64,000 bases of DNA from Pseudoscleropodium purum. Its lineage: Eukaryota > Streptophyta > Bryopsida > Hypnales > Brachytheciaceae. Position 1 is the first letter of the stretch. Each line of letters starts with the position of its first letter. The notes beneath the pieces were generated by a model. That model was given only the letters and a program-made list of their open reading frames with translations, was not told where the DNA came from and did not search any database. The stretch lies in contig OZ017801.1 in NCBI GenBank assembly GCA_963969395.1, forward strand, positions 2,234,501-2,298,500, in the 5' to 3' direction. This document shows, in pieces, positions 21,701 through 34,364 of this stretch. The position numbers and the translations under genes are program-made.

Positions 21701-23380
21701 GGTGGAAGATACATTTTTCTTTTAGATAGATGTGTGCTATCTCATTACTATGTGATTAATGTTTTTTAATTTGAATTGTAACTATTATATGAAAGATATT
21801 ATAATATATTTGAAGCAAGAAGTAAAGATAATCAATTCAAAGATCCTATTTCAATACCAATTACAAAAACAAAGTAGAAAAAGTTGCCATTATTATTCTA
21901 AGGATTTTTCAGCATTTGAGCCTATTATAGTTCAATGAGACCTTACAAATTTATAAATTTTAATATCATATCCAAAATCAAATGTAAATTCTTAGACAAA
22001 TTAGTCATTATAGTTTTGGATACAACTCAAGGCACTAGTATACGTGAAAATGAATTAGAAGCTACCTTTGATTGACAGTAAGATTCAATTATTTTATAAG
22101 ATAGTTTAACTTTAGGATTCATTTGTAAATGATTATTTGGACACATTCAAGAAACAATCATCATGTTAAACTAAACATTCACTTGAAGAGTTTGTAAAAT
22201 AATAAGTTATTTTTGAAAAATATGAAAACATACAATAAAGTGTAGATTAGTCCAATGTGCCTCATTTTTGAAATCCAGTCCATCACAAGTATAGTGCAGA
22301 AGGTATAGATAGAAATCCACATGTTTTTGAGGTTAGGATTAAAATAGGACAATGTTTATTTTTCAAACTTTTATATAAAGAATCTAAATATTAACATATG
22401 AAAGAATATAAATTTAAAAACAAATTTGTTCTTAAAATGATTATGAAAGCATCTCTTCTTTTTGCAAAGATGGAACTTAATAAATTTGCAGTTAGGAAAA
22501 AGATAAGTCAATGTGATTACATTGCATGTGATCACTGCCCTACTATCTTTCCAAAAATACAAGTCAAATAAAATTCAATGCAATTTTGAAGAAGAAGAAA
22601 CTAGGGGCTAAAATAGATGGTGACATTTCATGAATTATAGGATATCTCTAATTGTAAATGAACCTTTATTAAATTGATCAACAATGGAATTCACTTTTCA
22701 AGTACTAGTATAGCTAAAATTTAATTTTGAAAAAAATCTTGAGAATTGAGACTCTTAGTTACAAAGAATTGAGAATTCTAACCTTGCATATTTTCCTAAA
22801 TGTTTGTCATGAATTGCATGTACTTCAAAATTTCTTTTACATAAATATATTAAAATGTAAAAATTGGATGAAAGCTTTAATTGAAAATAAGATTTTTCTT
22901 GTTTTAAAACATTACTTTTCAAATTTATTAGCCTCAATAATTCAATAGTACAAAAATAAATAAAATTGTGATTTTTAGGATTTAATATACTAGAGATTTG
23001 TTGCACTGATTTTCATATGTACATCATTATTATTCAATTAAAAAACTGGCGTGCAAGGGATTTATAGCAAATCCATTCAATTTTATGTATAATTATAATT
23101 CAAAGCAATCTAGCAATGTATGAATTTAGTGTATGATTTTATTTTATCTGAATTTAATCGTTACATTATTCAAACCAAATTGCTCTTTAAAACACATCAT
23201 CAGGGTTATTGAAATCTGGATTCCCTTATCATAATTGTCAAAAATGAAGGTCAACTATTTTTGAATTATAATTATTAATCCAAAATCGTTTGGATTTGGA
23301 TTTTTTAGTCACCTCACGAATTGGGACTGTTCATCAGGGAGTCGAGCCTAACACCGTGCTGCGGTCCAAATTCACGGTAT
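18710..23380. other. long AT-rich interval without a gene
   Basis: No ORF longer than about 80 codons, no conserved motif and no clear terminal repeats were found. It is made of A/T-rich text with short homopolymers. The rise in G+C near 23330 marks the start of the NAT10 promoter/leader. Confidence 0.6.
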
Positions 23381-23390
23381 TGGGGTTCCT

Positions 23391-23430
23391 AGGGTTTAAC
23401 GCCTTGTCCTCATTAGGGTTTAGGGTTTAG
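23391..23430 (+). promoter_or_regulatory. telo-box motifs in the NAT10 promoter/leader
   Basis: AGGGTTTA occurs at 23391 and a double motif, TTAGGGTTTAGGGTTTAG, at 23413-23430, 141 bp before the start codon. The reverse complement AAACCCTAA is the plant telo-box, known to be enriched in promoters and leaders of ribosomal-protein and ribosome-biogenesis genes. That fits the job of the downstream gene. Confidence 0.65.
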
Positions 23431-23570
23431 TGTGCAGCCTGGTTCCGAGCTTCCGAGCTTCCCCCTCGGTGAAATCTTCGGTACAACTTTGTGCTGTTGC
23501 CGAGATTTCTACCGTCGTCACCAACGGGAGATTCTTTGAAGCTTTGAGGTGAGGGAGGAAGTGAGGCACC

Positions 23571-26500
23571 ATGAGGAAGAAGGTGGATCCTCGAATTCGG
23601 ATGATGATAGAAAATGGAGTCAAGAGCAAGCAGCGGACGATGTACGTCATCGTTGGTGACAAAGGCCGTGACCAGGTAATACCCTTGGTCGCAATGACCA
23701 TAGAATTCCTGCAAGAGAATGACATTTGCAATTGCAAATTGGACAATTGTTTCGACATTAGTTTTGATATTGTTTTCTTTCCTGAGGAACGATTATACTT
23801 GATCAAGTAAAGCGATTTTATTTAGCAAGATAGTAGCTGTGATTATTTGCCAACGGATTGGTTAATTTGATACAATATGAATTGATTGTGCTGGTTGATT
23901 TTTCTAGGTGGTGAATCTGCACTTCATGCTTTCTAAGGCCGTAGTGAAAGCCCGGCCATCGGTTTTGTGGTGCTACAAGAAGGATCTCTTTCTGAGCAGG
24001 TATCTTGTCTATTTAGCTCTGTAATTATCTCAATGAATTCGAGACAGTAGAATCGTCTTCGCGTCAGTACCGCTGACGATTTCAAGTATATTTTCGAGTG
24101 TTTGAAGACCTTTTTTTTATGCCTGCTGTTGAAGTGGATTCTTTAGGTGTTATCGTCAGCTGTACATTGACGCGCCTTTAATTCGAGATTGCTTTTGAGT
24201 AGTAGTGCGAAATGCGTAGAATGAAATTTCGGAAGCATAAATTTATGGAATTGATTTTGATTTTTAATTCGGTGACTGCATATTGATCAGTGACGTAATT
24301 GCAACAGAGTACTTTTGCATACTATCTAAGCCATGTCATTTGTCTGCAGTCATAAAAAGAAACGTATGCATCAAATTAAGAAGATGATGCAGAGAGGGTT
24401 GTTAGACCCTGAAAAAGATGATCCGTTTTCTCTCTTCATGGCTAGCACAAATATTCGCTACTGTTATTATGCAGACACTCACAAAATCCTTGGAAACACA
24501 TTCGGCATGTGTGTCTTACAGGTTCGTGTTTTTCACATAATCCTTGTTTTGTATTCGGCTGCAATGGGTCTTCTTTGAGCATCAAACAATTTTCTGCTGG
24601 GTGTTTGTTAGATTCCCATTAATTTATGGATTACCTCGAGATTGACCTTCATTCACTATCCGTTTAGAAGTAGGTCAGAAACTATGACTATGGCTGAGAA
24701 GTAGTTTTTTTCGTTTTAACGCAGGACTTTGAGGCACTCCAACCGAACCTTCTGGCCCGGACTATCGAGACAGTGGAGGGAGGTGGTATAATTGTTCTTC
24801 TTTTGAGCTCGTTAACTTCTCTGAGCAAACTGTACACAATGACGATGGTAATTTCGCCATTCATCCTCTGCATTAGAGTCAGCGCAACAGTAAACTGAAG
24901 GGACGGTTACATCTCATAATTAATTGTCTTAATATTGATGCGTTCGTATTTCCTGAGTATTACGTCATAATCCTGACCTGTTTGGTTTGGATGTTTACAG
25001 TGGTCATTGTTGGTGTCCATAGCGACCCATCTAATTTGTTTTTTTATTCGATGTGGACAGGACGTTCATGCCAGGTTTCGGACAGAGTCTCATGGAGATG
25101 TGACTGGCCGGTTCAATGAGAGGTTTATACTTTCCCTTGCGGCATGTAAATCCTGTTTGGTAATGGATGATGAGCTCAATCCATTACCCCTATCTTCACA
25201 TACCAAATATATTACACCTCTCCCCAATTCGGAGGTACATATCGTCACTCCGTCTACTATCGTATTATGTTACGTCCTTATGTCATTGCCCCGGTCACGT
25301 GATCATTTTCAAGCCATGCAAGGGCAGCATGATGTTTAATATCCGTTTTTCAAGAAATTATGCAATCTACTTGAGGTCTTGCTGAAGTTTACTGGATTCC
25401 TTCCATAATTCCAGGGCGAGGAATTTATGTCAGAGGCAGACAAAGACTTGAAAGATCTGAAGGAATCACTTCGAGACACACAACCAGCTGGTCTGTTGGT
25501 CCAGAAGTGTCGTACTCTTGATCAGGTAATTTCCTCTTGCTTTGGTTATTCTCTGCTTAGCCTGATTCTCATTGACGGTGATGAGCCTTTTATTCTGAAG
25601 CAAGTTGGTTTCAGGTATCAGCGTACGATATCTGTAGAGGATATCAGTTTGTTCCCTCTTGGTCTGATAGCGTGTAGGGTTAAATGTGCAACCTTGAAGA
25701 AAGGAAGATGAATATCCTGTTTGTCAGGTTCTTCATGTCATGGCCGACTTCTGATTCTGACGCATTGAGTTCTCTTCTGGTTCAGGCGAAGGCAGTCATC
25801 ACTTTCCTAGATGCTATTTCTGAGAAGACGTTACGCAGCACCGTGGCGCTTACTGCAGCTCGAGGTAGAGGAAAGTCGGCTGCCTTAGGCGTGGCAATAG
25901 CTGGAGCAGTTGCTTTTGGGTACGATCATCATTAAACATCACTGTTGGGTTGAATCTTGGCTTAATTGTGTTAAAGAACTCTTCTAATTTCTGGCTCGTA
26001 AAAATTTAATGGTGAACTGTTCCGTTAGTTTTGGAAATAGTACATTCTTAACATTCAGTTCTTATGCAGGTATTCCAATATCTTTGTAACAGCTCCAAGT
26101 CCAGAAAACTTGAAAACTTTGTTCGAGTTCGTCTTCAAGGGCTTTGATGCAATGGAATATAAGGTATCTTTGTAATATTTTCGCTCACTTATAGCAACTT
26201 CTTCTGATATACCTTCCTATGAAGTTAACCTGATCTGTTTACTTTTCTGTTCACTTATTCTCTCCTAGCGTTAAAATCTTAAAGATTTGATCTGAGGGCT
26301 ATTCTGACCCGTTTTGGGATAATTTCTTTCCAATAACGTTTTTTTACAGGAGCACATTGACTATGATCTTGTAGAAAGTACCAATCCAGCATTCAATAAA
26401 GCAATAGTTCGTGTCAACATATTTAGACAACACCGGCAGACTATACAGGTAATCATGCAGCACTAAGTATTTTTTGAGCAGTGAATACCACCGTTGGTAA

Positions 26501-29500
26501 ATTCCTTCATTTCTCATTATATTAGTACTAACTCTGCTGTGATGACGCCTTACAGTACATCCAACCAAAAGATCATGAAAAGCTTGCACAAGCAGAGTTG
26601 CTTGTTATTGATGAAGCTGCAGCAATTCCTTTGCCCATTGTGAAGGCCCTTCTTGGTCCCTACCTAGTCTTTCTTTGTTCGACTGTCAACGGGTACGTCA
26701 TGTTGATACTCTAGTAGATTCCTGGACATCGTTATGAGCTGTTTTGGTGATAATGGTAGTATAAGTATAGAGATAAACAAGAGGGGAATTGTAGATGCTT
26801 CTCTTCAGTTCAGTATCAATTGTTCTTTTCTGCTCCTGAAGTCGTGAAGAAATTATAAAAGCTTTTATAATGTTCTGTATGATTTACTAGGTTTTGAGTA
26901 GTGCAGATTATAACTAATTTTCATCTAATGTTCTGCCATAGTTATGAAGGCACTGGAAGATCTTTGTCATTGAAACTTATTCAACAGCTGAGGGAGCAGG
27001 GCAATAAATTACCGGTCAAGAGCAGTAGCGACGGTGGACCAGTGTCTGGTAATACCTGGAAGCACCTACTTTTATGATACTGCTTTACTGACATTGTGGT
27101 TCTAGCAGGCTTCCGGAGTCTACTGCCTTCTAGATATTGATGAAACATTGGAGTTTTTCTCATGTGTATTTGATATTACATGAATGTTATGCTCATATAC
27201 AACGGGTTTTGATTATTCATGTCTGGCTGTGATCAGTAAGTGCCAGAATTCAATTTTTATTAGGTTTTGCATACTTTTTGCTCGTTGTATATGTCATTAT
27301 GTAGGTGTTCGCACTCATTCCAAACGGAAGGGGTGTTTTTGTACTGTTTTTAACAGGGAGGACGTTTAGGGAGTTGGAACTAGCTGAACCAATCCGATAC
27401 AAAGCTGGAGATCCAATAGAAGCTTGGTTGAACGAGTTGTTGTGCTTGGATGCTGCCAATCACATTCCCAGCATTGATGGCAGGTGTGTATAATGTTCTG
27501 ATTGCCCTTACTCCATGAATTTTGATAATTTCTCAGCATTCTGTATCATAGTTTTGTTGAGAATGATACCACCAGGATTTTAGAAGATGCCTAGGTTTGT
27601 GTCGGTTTTGTTTCGCAATTGTTATTACTGATTTTTATGTTTGTCGGTTACAGGTTGCCGCATCCTCAAGAATGTCAGTTATACTATGTGAATCGTGATG
27701 CCTTGTTTTCCTATCACAAGGAAAGTGAAATGTTTCTGCAGGTAATCCTACGATTTCTTCTAATCTTGATAGACCCCAGCCATGGAGATTAGTTCCGATC
27801 TGTTTCATAGACTTCAATTAGGTAAATTGGGTTTTATGATTGTGCATTATGTTTAATAGATTTTCTTGTTTGTGTTTGGAGAACAGAGAATGATGGCGTT
27901 ATATGTTGCCTCACACTACAAGAACACTCCCAATGATCTGCAACTCATGTCTGATGCGCCGGCGCACCACCTTTTCGTGTTACTGGGTGAGTCGACTCGG
28001 TTGCATGCAAACACTTTTTTCCTTGATTTGATGTTAGTGTGACTTATTCTGCCTAAACTATTTTTTTTATGAAGCCCAAGTCTTCTGTGTAATTAGAGAT
28101 TGATATTGCTCGATGAGCTCTTGAGAGCACTTTCCTGATTCGTTCACTTAATCGTGATGGACAGGGCCTGTTGACGACACACAAAATAGAATGCCCGATA
28201 TTCTCTGTGTTCTACAGGTACTTACTAGTTTACTTCTGGATACTGTACTTATGCAATTTATTTAATTCCTTCTTTTGTTGCAATCGTCTGAAATCATTGT
28301 TTTTGGGCTGAGGAATTGCTCTTCATGGCTGCTATGTGGATAAAAGAGACTATGATTTCTTACCTTTATTCTATATCTCCGTTCAGCAGGAGGTATATCA
28401 TTTTGTGATTGCTGTATATCTCGTGCAGGTATGCTTGGAGGGTGAAATTTCTAAACAATCAGCCCTGAGGAGTTTAAGTGAAGGGAATCTACCCAATGGA
28501 GATATGATACCTTGGACCATCTCACAGCAATTTCAAGATGCAGAGTTCCCTAGCCTATCTGGTGCACGTATCGTTCGAATTGCTGTACATCCCAATTTAA
28601 TCAGGGTAAATTTAACTATCGACTTGACGTTTTCTGGTTAGACTGATATAATAATGATATTATGTTCATCCCTAGCGATTTTCCTTCAGTAGTAGAAGTT
28701 AATGAGTAGTGTATCAGCTATTTACTTAGCTGCTGAGCCTTCTTCTTCTGTGTTCGTTGCAGGCTGGTTACGGATCTCATGCTGTCGATCTTCTTGCCAG
28801 GTCTGTCTGAAACTGTTTTTTATTTCCATTTCTGTGAATTTGTATCCTGCAATGTGAATTTGTATGTGCTTCAAGCACCATTTTTAAGCAGTTTCTGACT
28901 TTATTTTATTCTTGCAGATACTATGAAGGACAGTTGGCAGATTTGACAGAGCTTGAGGACGATTCTCCCGAACCAAAGGGATCACAAAAATTACTTACTG
29001 AGGCTGCAACTGAGGTGTGCATGGGTATTTCTATCTGAAGATGCAGTGGAAATATTTTCTGTCTTTCTCTTTCTTGACCTTGACGCACCGGTATGTATAT
29101 TGAATGATTTAGAGAGGATTCTTATTTTTTAATGTCTCTTATTTGCTGTGAAGGTCTCACTTATGGAAGAGACTGTAAAACCTCGAGAAGATCTTCCATC
29201 AATCCTGACACCTGTGAACGAAAGGAAGCCTGAAAAACTGCATTACCTAGGAGTTTCTTTTGGGGTCACCCAGTCACTCTTTAATTTCTGGCAAAAACGC
29301 AAGTTCGTTCCAGTTTATGTGCGGCAAACTCCTGTAAGTTCAGGTTGCCCAATTTTTTCTAGTGACTTTTTCCGTATAGCTGAACAGGATTACTTCAAAT
29401 TTCTAGTCTCTTATGCATAATTTTTCTGTTTAAACCTCTTGAAGACAGAAATTTTTCTAATTGACCCCTGTGGTCATTTTCAGAATGAAATTACTGGGGA

Positions 29501-32500
29501 GCATACGTGCATTGTTCTAAGGCCTCTGCAAAGTGATGATGTTGAAGGGGTAGCTGGGGTGTCCGGTGGCTGGCTCGATCCTTTCAATCAGGGTATGCTC
29601 CTTACATGATCTTCGAACTAGTGTTCCTAATGTAGACTAGAATTTAACTAGTGTTACTTGTCTTGTAGTACTTACTGTTTCGCTCTTATTTTTAAGATCC
29701 TTCTGACCAAGCTTCTCTGGGTTTTGAGGACGAGGGTCTTTCGACATGGTTGTTTATTTACAATCTTCACATTTTCCGGTACGGTCCGTAGAATTGAATT
29801 TTTTTTCATTTGATCTTATGCAGATTTTAGGAGAAGGTTTATGTCACTCCTGGGCTTTCAATTCAGAATGTTTGCTCCAGCTCTGGCACTGAGGTAAGGG
29901 ATTTTTTGAGAGTTTTTCTTACTTCAGGATCAATTTTTACTATTACGGTGCCGAAGACCAGCTATTATATACCTCGCACATCCAAGTTTGAATTATGGTG
30001 TAAGTCAACATAAAGCTGCTTTGGGCAAGGATCGTCGCTGACTATTTCTGTATTGCAGTATTTTAGATCCAAAAATCACCTTTTCGGAGCAAGAGTCGAT
30101 GGTGGGAGCATTAACGGAGAATTTAATTGGAGGCATGACCCCTCTTTTGACTCCATACGATCTGAAGAGATTGGAGTCGTACGCAAGCAACTTGGTGGAT
30201 TATCATCTGGTAAGATATGAACACTCTTTTCTAAGCTCACACACCTGTCAATAGTTTGTTGGGTCTGTCCTTCACGCTGCACAATGCGGTTAGGGTTTGG
30301 TCGGAGAGGGGGTCCGACCAGTCGGATGGGGTCCTTTCTTTATCTTTTCTTTTGAAAAAAGTTTATTCTATTGATTTTGCGTGCGTATCGTTGATTCAAT
30401 GTTTTCTTTGTTTAATTTCCTCACTATCCACTATCAATAAACTACTATTGTAGTTTATCTAGGACAGAGCCTCACGGTCACACCGTTCTTGTTACCGAAT
30501 GTTTCCATTGATTTTAGATTTTTCATGTGATAGTCTTGGTAATCAAGCCCGATCTTTTATTGTTAGAGTGACGTTTCTCGATGGAATTTGAAGTCCTTGT
30601 GCACTCTCTTTCCAGACACCTTTCGTACTGTATAGATTCTTGTAATCATCGCATGTTTTGCAGTATCTGCGAAGAAATTGGTCAGCTTGATAATTGACCA
30701 TGGCAGAGACTGGGTGAATGCTTCTTGTTATAAATTGTCAGTTACCTTAAACTATATATTTAAATATTTTGAGTATCTAGGTTTTATATAACTGTCATCC
30801 AGTCTCGGCCATATTCTTTAGGAATTCTCTTGAATTTTGCTTAAGTTGCCAGTGCTTCTAAGATAGATCAGTATTTGATATTATTATCCGATTACAAACA
30901 CGTTCCTGCTAGTTGTGACATGTTCATCCCTAGCAGTAGTTGGAATGCCCATCTTTGACACTCCTGAACTGAAATTTCTACTAATCACTTCCCTCTAGCA
31001 CATTTCGAAGGCTTACTGGTATTTATTACCTTTGAGTTCAAATAGTTGTGCAAAAGAATTATGAGTCAGAATATAGATCACTGTCATTCAGCCGTTGTGG
31101 TTGCTGGACTGCCACTCTCTGACGCACACATAAGAAAATTAATACTGAAATTTCTACTAATCACTTTCCTCTAGCACATTTCGAAGGCTTACTGGTATTT
31201 ATTACCTCTGAGTTCAAATAGTTGTGCAAAAGAATCATGAGTCAAAGTATAGATCACTGTCATTCAGCCGCTGTGGTTGCTGGACTGCCTGTCTCTGACG
31301 CACACATAAGAAAATTAATATCGGACAGCTGAGGTGTTTAGCAAATGTCAAATTAAAGACTTACTGGTGTGACTTTCCACCAAGTCCGCAGTATCTCCTA
31401 TTAGTTGTGAATTGTAGTTGTCCGTAACTCTTTTGTTTCATGGGATGGTTTGTGCAGATTTTGGATCTTGTACCCACTGTGTCACGGCTTTATTTTCTGG
31501 AGAGGTTGCCTACGTCTATTTCATATGGTCAGGCGGCAATATTACTGTGTTTAGGATTGCAACATCACCAGCTGGAGCATGTTGAGGTACGTGGTTTTAC
31601 ATTAACTGAGCTTATTCTAGAGTGAAGCTTTCCCATTTGATGCCATTATCTATTTTTATTTTTATTAAGTTTTGCTGTTTAATTATGATTTCCTTCCTGT
31701 TATTCATGTGTCTGGAAGTTACACTCTACCCACCTTAATCTGACTGCTTCGGAGATGGTCATATTGCAAGTCAAATAGTTTGAATGTGAGACAATTGTGC
31801 TGCAAGCAATGATAGTGTGGCAAGCGGGCAGGATATTCCAGAATGTCATTTAGGAGAGGGTCGGATTAAAGAGGTCTGAACGTATTGAGTTTCGAGTGAG
31901 ATCGGTGTTTGTGTTCGTGTGTTTTGAGTAAAACAATGAGTTCTTTCATTACTTTTGCAGGCTCAGTTGAAACTACCAGGAAGTCAGATTTTAGCTTTGT
32001 TCAACAAGACAATTCGGCGCCTTCACGGCCAGCTCCACAAAGCAGCATCGAAAGACATAGAAGCAGCTATGCCAAGACTAAGAGAGGTACAGTCTCTTCT
32101 CCCTAGGTGTCCATTGCGGTAGGCTTGTTCCGTAAGCACCCAATCGACAGCTCGTGGAAGTTTCACTGCATGCGTTTTTCATCCGATCCCGTCAAGGATG
32201 GATTCACGAATTCTTTAACAGGACGATTTTGCTGTAGTGGGTTGGTCACTGCACCCATGTTGCATGTCCTTCGTAGATTTAGCTAAGTCTGTCGCGTGTT
32301 TGATGTGCAGGTGACCATGGCTCCTCATGCGACTACCGTAGATGAGGACTTGATTAGTGGCGCTAAGAAAGTGGAGGTAAGTCATGTCAGGCCTTCTGTG
32401 TCGTCCACTCGAATTCTGATTGTTTTTGTATTTCAACTTAAGATTCATATAACGCTACTTTGGCAGGGGCATTTGTCCAGCTGTATGTATGTTGGATTTT

Positions 32501-32977
32501 GTGTCTTATGGTTTCCCTAATTATACTTGCTCAACGGCCTTCGGGGTGAAAAGAGAATATTACCTGGTCAAACCGAGTTGGATAGATAGGCACAAGCACA
32601 TGTTAGCAAGACAAGACAAGAGCCCGATAAAATGAAAAGCCGCTTGAAAAAATAGCGCAACAGCAAAACAATCTAGATTTTTTGTTTGCTCTTGACAATG
32701 TCTGCATTTGCTTCAGGCGGATATTCGTAGCAAAATGGAAGAGACTTTGTTGGATCCGGAGAAGTTGCAGCAATTTGCCATCACTGGGGCGGATGCGGAT
32801 TTTGATGAAGCCTTGGGTAGCGGAAAGCTGCCCAAAAGCGGATACGTCAGCGTGAAGTCTTCCGGTGCCAAACTTTCCGACAACAAGGATCATTCCAAGG
32901 GTGGTAAACCGGGAAAGGAGAAGAGAAAGAAAGGGGGAGATTTCAAGCGACAAGGTGGGAAGAGATCCAAGCAATGA
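23571..32977 (+). CDS. NAT10: RNA cytidine acetyltransferase (NAT10/Kre33/TmcA family), complete
   Basis: This nucleolar enzyme makes N4-acetylcytidine in 18S rRNA and, with an adaptor, in some tRNAs, using acetyl-CoA and ATP; it is needed for small-subunit maturation. The spliced product is 1,039 residues, close to the family's 1,020-1,035. It starts MRKKVDPRIRMMIENG, which aligns with the N-terminus of the human and Arabidopsis proteins. Visible signatures are NIRYCYYADTHKILGNTFGM (N-terminal domain), the Walker A loop RGRGKS at 285-290, DEAA at 387-390 in the helicase-like domain, RIAVHP at 622-627 and GYGS at 633-636 (acetyl-CoA loop of the GNAT domain), and LHYLGVSFGVT. The tail from about 1007 is Lys/Arg-rich, as expected for nucleolar targeting. 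The start at 23571 has a good context (GCACCATGAG). No defect was seen in any exon. Confidence 0.97.
30240..30480. other. GC-rich insert-like segment in NAT10 intron 22
   Basis: The segment has a telo-box-like GGTTAGGGTTTGG, then a perfect 7-bp inverted repeat GGTCGGA/TCCGACC (30299-30305 and 30313-30319) around a G-rich loop. It resembles no other intron of this gene and may be a small insertion or solo-LTR-like relic. No target duplication was identified. Confidence 0.35.
30968..31320. repeat. tandem duplication of about 176 bp in NAT10 intron 22
   Basis: The block starting ACTGAAATTTCTACTAATCA at 30968 recurs at 31144 and runs to 31320. The copies differ at only a handful of positions, so the duplication is recent relative to the other repeats here. 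It helps explain why this intron is several times longer than the others. Confidence 0.9.
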
Positions 32978-33562
32978 CATATTTTTTTCCCTCCTCTGAC
33001 AGGAGCTTGAAAACAAATCAACATGTATTTTTGAAGATTTTGGTAGCCATAGAGCAAGTTACCCAAAGCGGCTTCAAGCAGGTAGTCTTGGTTCACGTAC
33101 TCTTTGTTTACTGGTGTAGATCGACTTTTATAGGACATGTACGAATTAATGCCTAGTACACACGGTTGATTTTAGGGGGAAGCATTAGTATCATGCATTT
33201 GTTGAGCTTTCTTTTGCGGCCTTCTCCATTATTTTCAAATCTATGTCGCCCAGAAAATGAAAATTACAGAAGCTTTTCGTATCGCGTTCTACCACAGGTT
33301 TAAGGATGCATCATTGGTGACATTTTAGAGACTGAGCCTGTAATGCCTCGGTAACTTACAGGCTGCGAAGGTAGGGACACCTAAAATCGCCACTGCTTCT
33401 GCTGTGAACAGTTTTCATTTCTATTTTTAGATTGGATACCCTATACAAAAGTTATGAGTTTTTTTGGTAGATGTTCTAAAATTGTTTTTTCAAGTACATA
33501 TTAATTTAGAGACTGTATTCAATGTGATCAAATGATGCAATGGCAATTGGAGCATTCTTACT
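32978..33562 (+). other. NAT10 3' UTR and downstream flank
   Basis: The sequence remains GC-richer than the distal intergenic DNA until about 33340, consistent with a 3' UTR. No canonical AATAAA is evident. At 33374 GGGACACCTAAAATCGCC matches the terminal motif of the second MITE-like family (14.4 and 48.1 kb), and marks the return to repeat-rich DNA; its partner end was not found. Confidence 0.45.
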
Positions 33563-33566
33563 TTAA

Positions 33567-34360
33567 CCCCTAAATGCCCAAGCCTTTTCAAGTGTGTTTT
33601 GATTGTGAAAAAAGAGTATGGGTTTATAGTTTTCTTCAGTGAAGCAAATTTTATATCCAAATCTATGTGTATGGATGTTCAAAGAGCTTGCTTATTAGTA
33701 TACACACCAATTTTGAGTGCAAAATTGCATAAGAGTTGTGAGATTATAGCAAGAGAAATGTATGTTTTTTATTTTTAGTATGTAGTCCCTCCCCACAATG
33801 TTTCAGAAATTTGCACATAAAAGTTTTTTGGGATTGGTAGTGACATGAACAACTACAAATTGTGTTAGCACACTAAAATGCACTTTCAAAAAACATAATT
33901 TTATATGAAAAGCTATTAATCTCATTACACAATTTACTTTGCAATTGTTGAAATGCAAATTTTTTTATAAGTATAAATCACAAATAACTCCAAATCAATA
34001 CTTTCTTGTTTAAATTTTCAATGGTGAAAATCATGAAAACATTTCACTCTTTCCATTTGGGACCATTTTCAAAACAAATGGATAAGTACAAGTTTTTAGA
34101 TCTCAAATAAGTGAATTTGCTCAAAGTTGGAAAATAAAGTAAAATTAGCAAGCTTTACTCTTCTACTAATGGACATATATGGCTTTGGAGACCTCTCAAC
34201 AATCAAATATGTATCTTTTTCAATGAAAATTGATAGTTTTCAATAGTTAACCCTAAAAGTTGCTCAAAAAAAAATAATGGTTAAGAGAATTTAAGTACCC
34301 ATACCAAAATGAGCCTGAAATTTCAGATTGACCATACTTAGTCACTTGGGCATTTAGAGG
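33567..34360. mobile_element. non-autonomous TTAA-flanked element, 794 bp
   Basis: The left end is CCCCTAAATGCCCAAG and the right end, read inverted, is CCTCTAAATGCCCAAG: a 16-bp terminal inverted repeat with one mismatch. Both sides are flanked by TTAA (33563-33566 and 34361-34364), the target duplication typical of the piggyBac superfamily, whose ends also begin CCC. There is no ORF. Its interior differs from the 0.92-kb copies, so it is a separate subfamily with shared ends. Confidence 0.75.
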
Positions 34361-34364
34361 TTAA

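Larger units (their letters stand above)
23571..32977 (+). other. NAT10: exon map of the NAT10 gene (26 coding exons)
   Basis: Exons: 23571-23675, 23908-23999, 24350-24521, 24725-24847, 25061-25234, 25415-25525, 25786-25919, 26070-26163, 26350-26448, 26556-26692, 26942-27048, 27357-27483, 27654-27741, 27887-27986, 28165-28217, 28429-28605, 28763-28800, 28918-29014, 29154-29333, 29484-29592, 29824-29893, 30059-30209, 31458-31586, 31961-32086, 32311-32376, 32717-32977. Every intron is GT-AG and every phase joins, giving 3,120 nt with the stop. Introns are 107-374 bp except intron 22 (30210-31457, 1,248 bp). Exon 17 is only 38 nt and encodes the acetyl-CoA loop. Exons were placed by protein homology from memory plus splice sites; no transcript was available. 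Confidence 0.93.

Noticed and set aside
23420..23806. Minus-strand open frames of 128 and 95 codons opposite NAT10 exon 1
   Set aside because: They overlap the well-supported first exon and leader and have no motif of their own.
28080..28140. Possible C/D-box snoRNA in a NAT10 intron (CGATGAGC, then CCTGATT)
   Set aside because: The C box is poor, there is no terminal stem, and no D-prime or guide region is evident.
32603..33016. Minus-strand open frame of 137 codons
   Set aside because: It is the antisense shadow of the last NAT10 exon.
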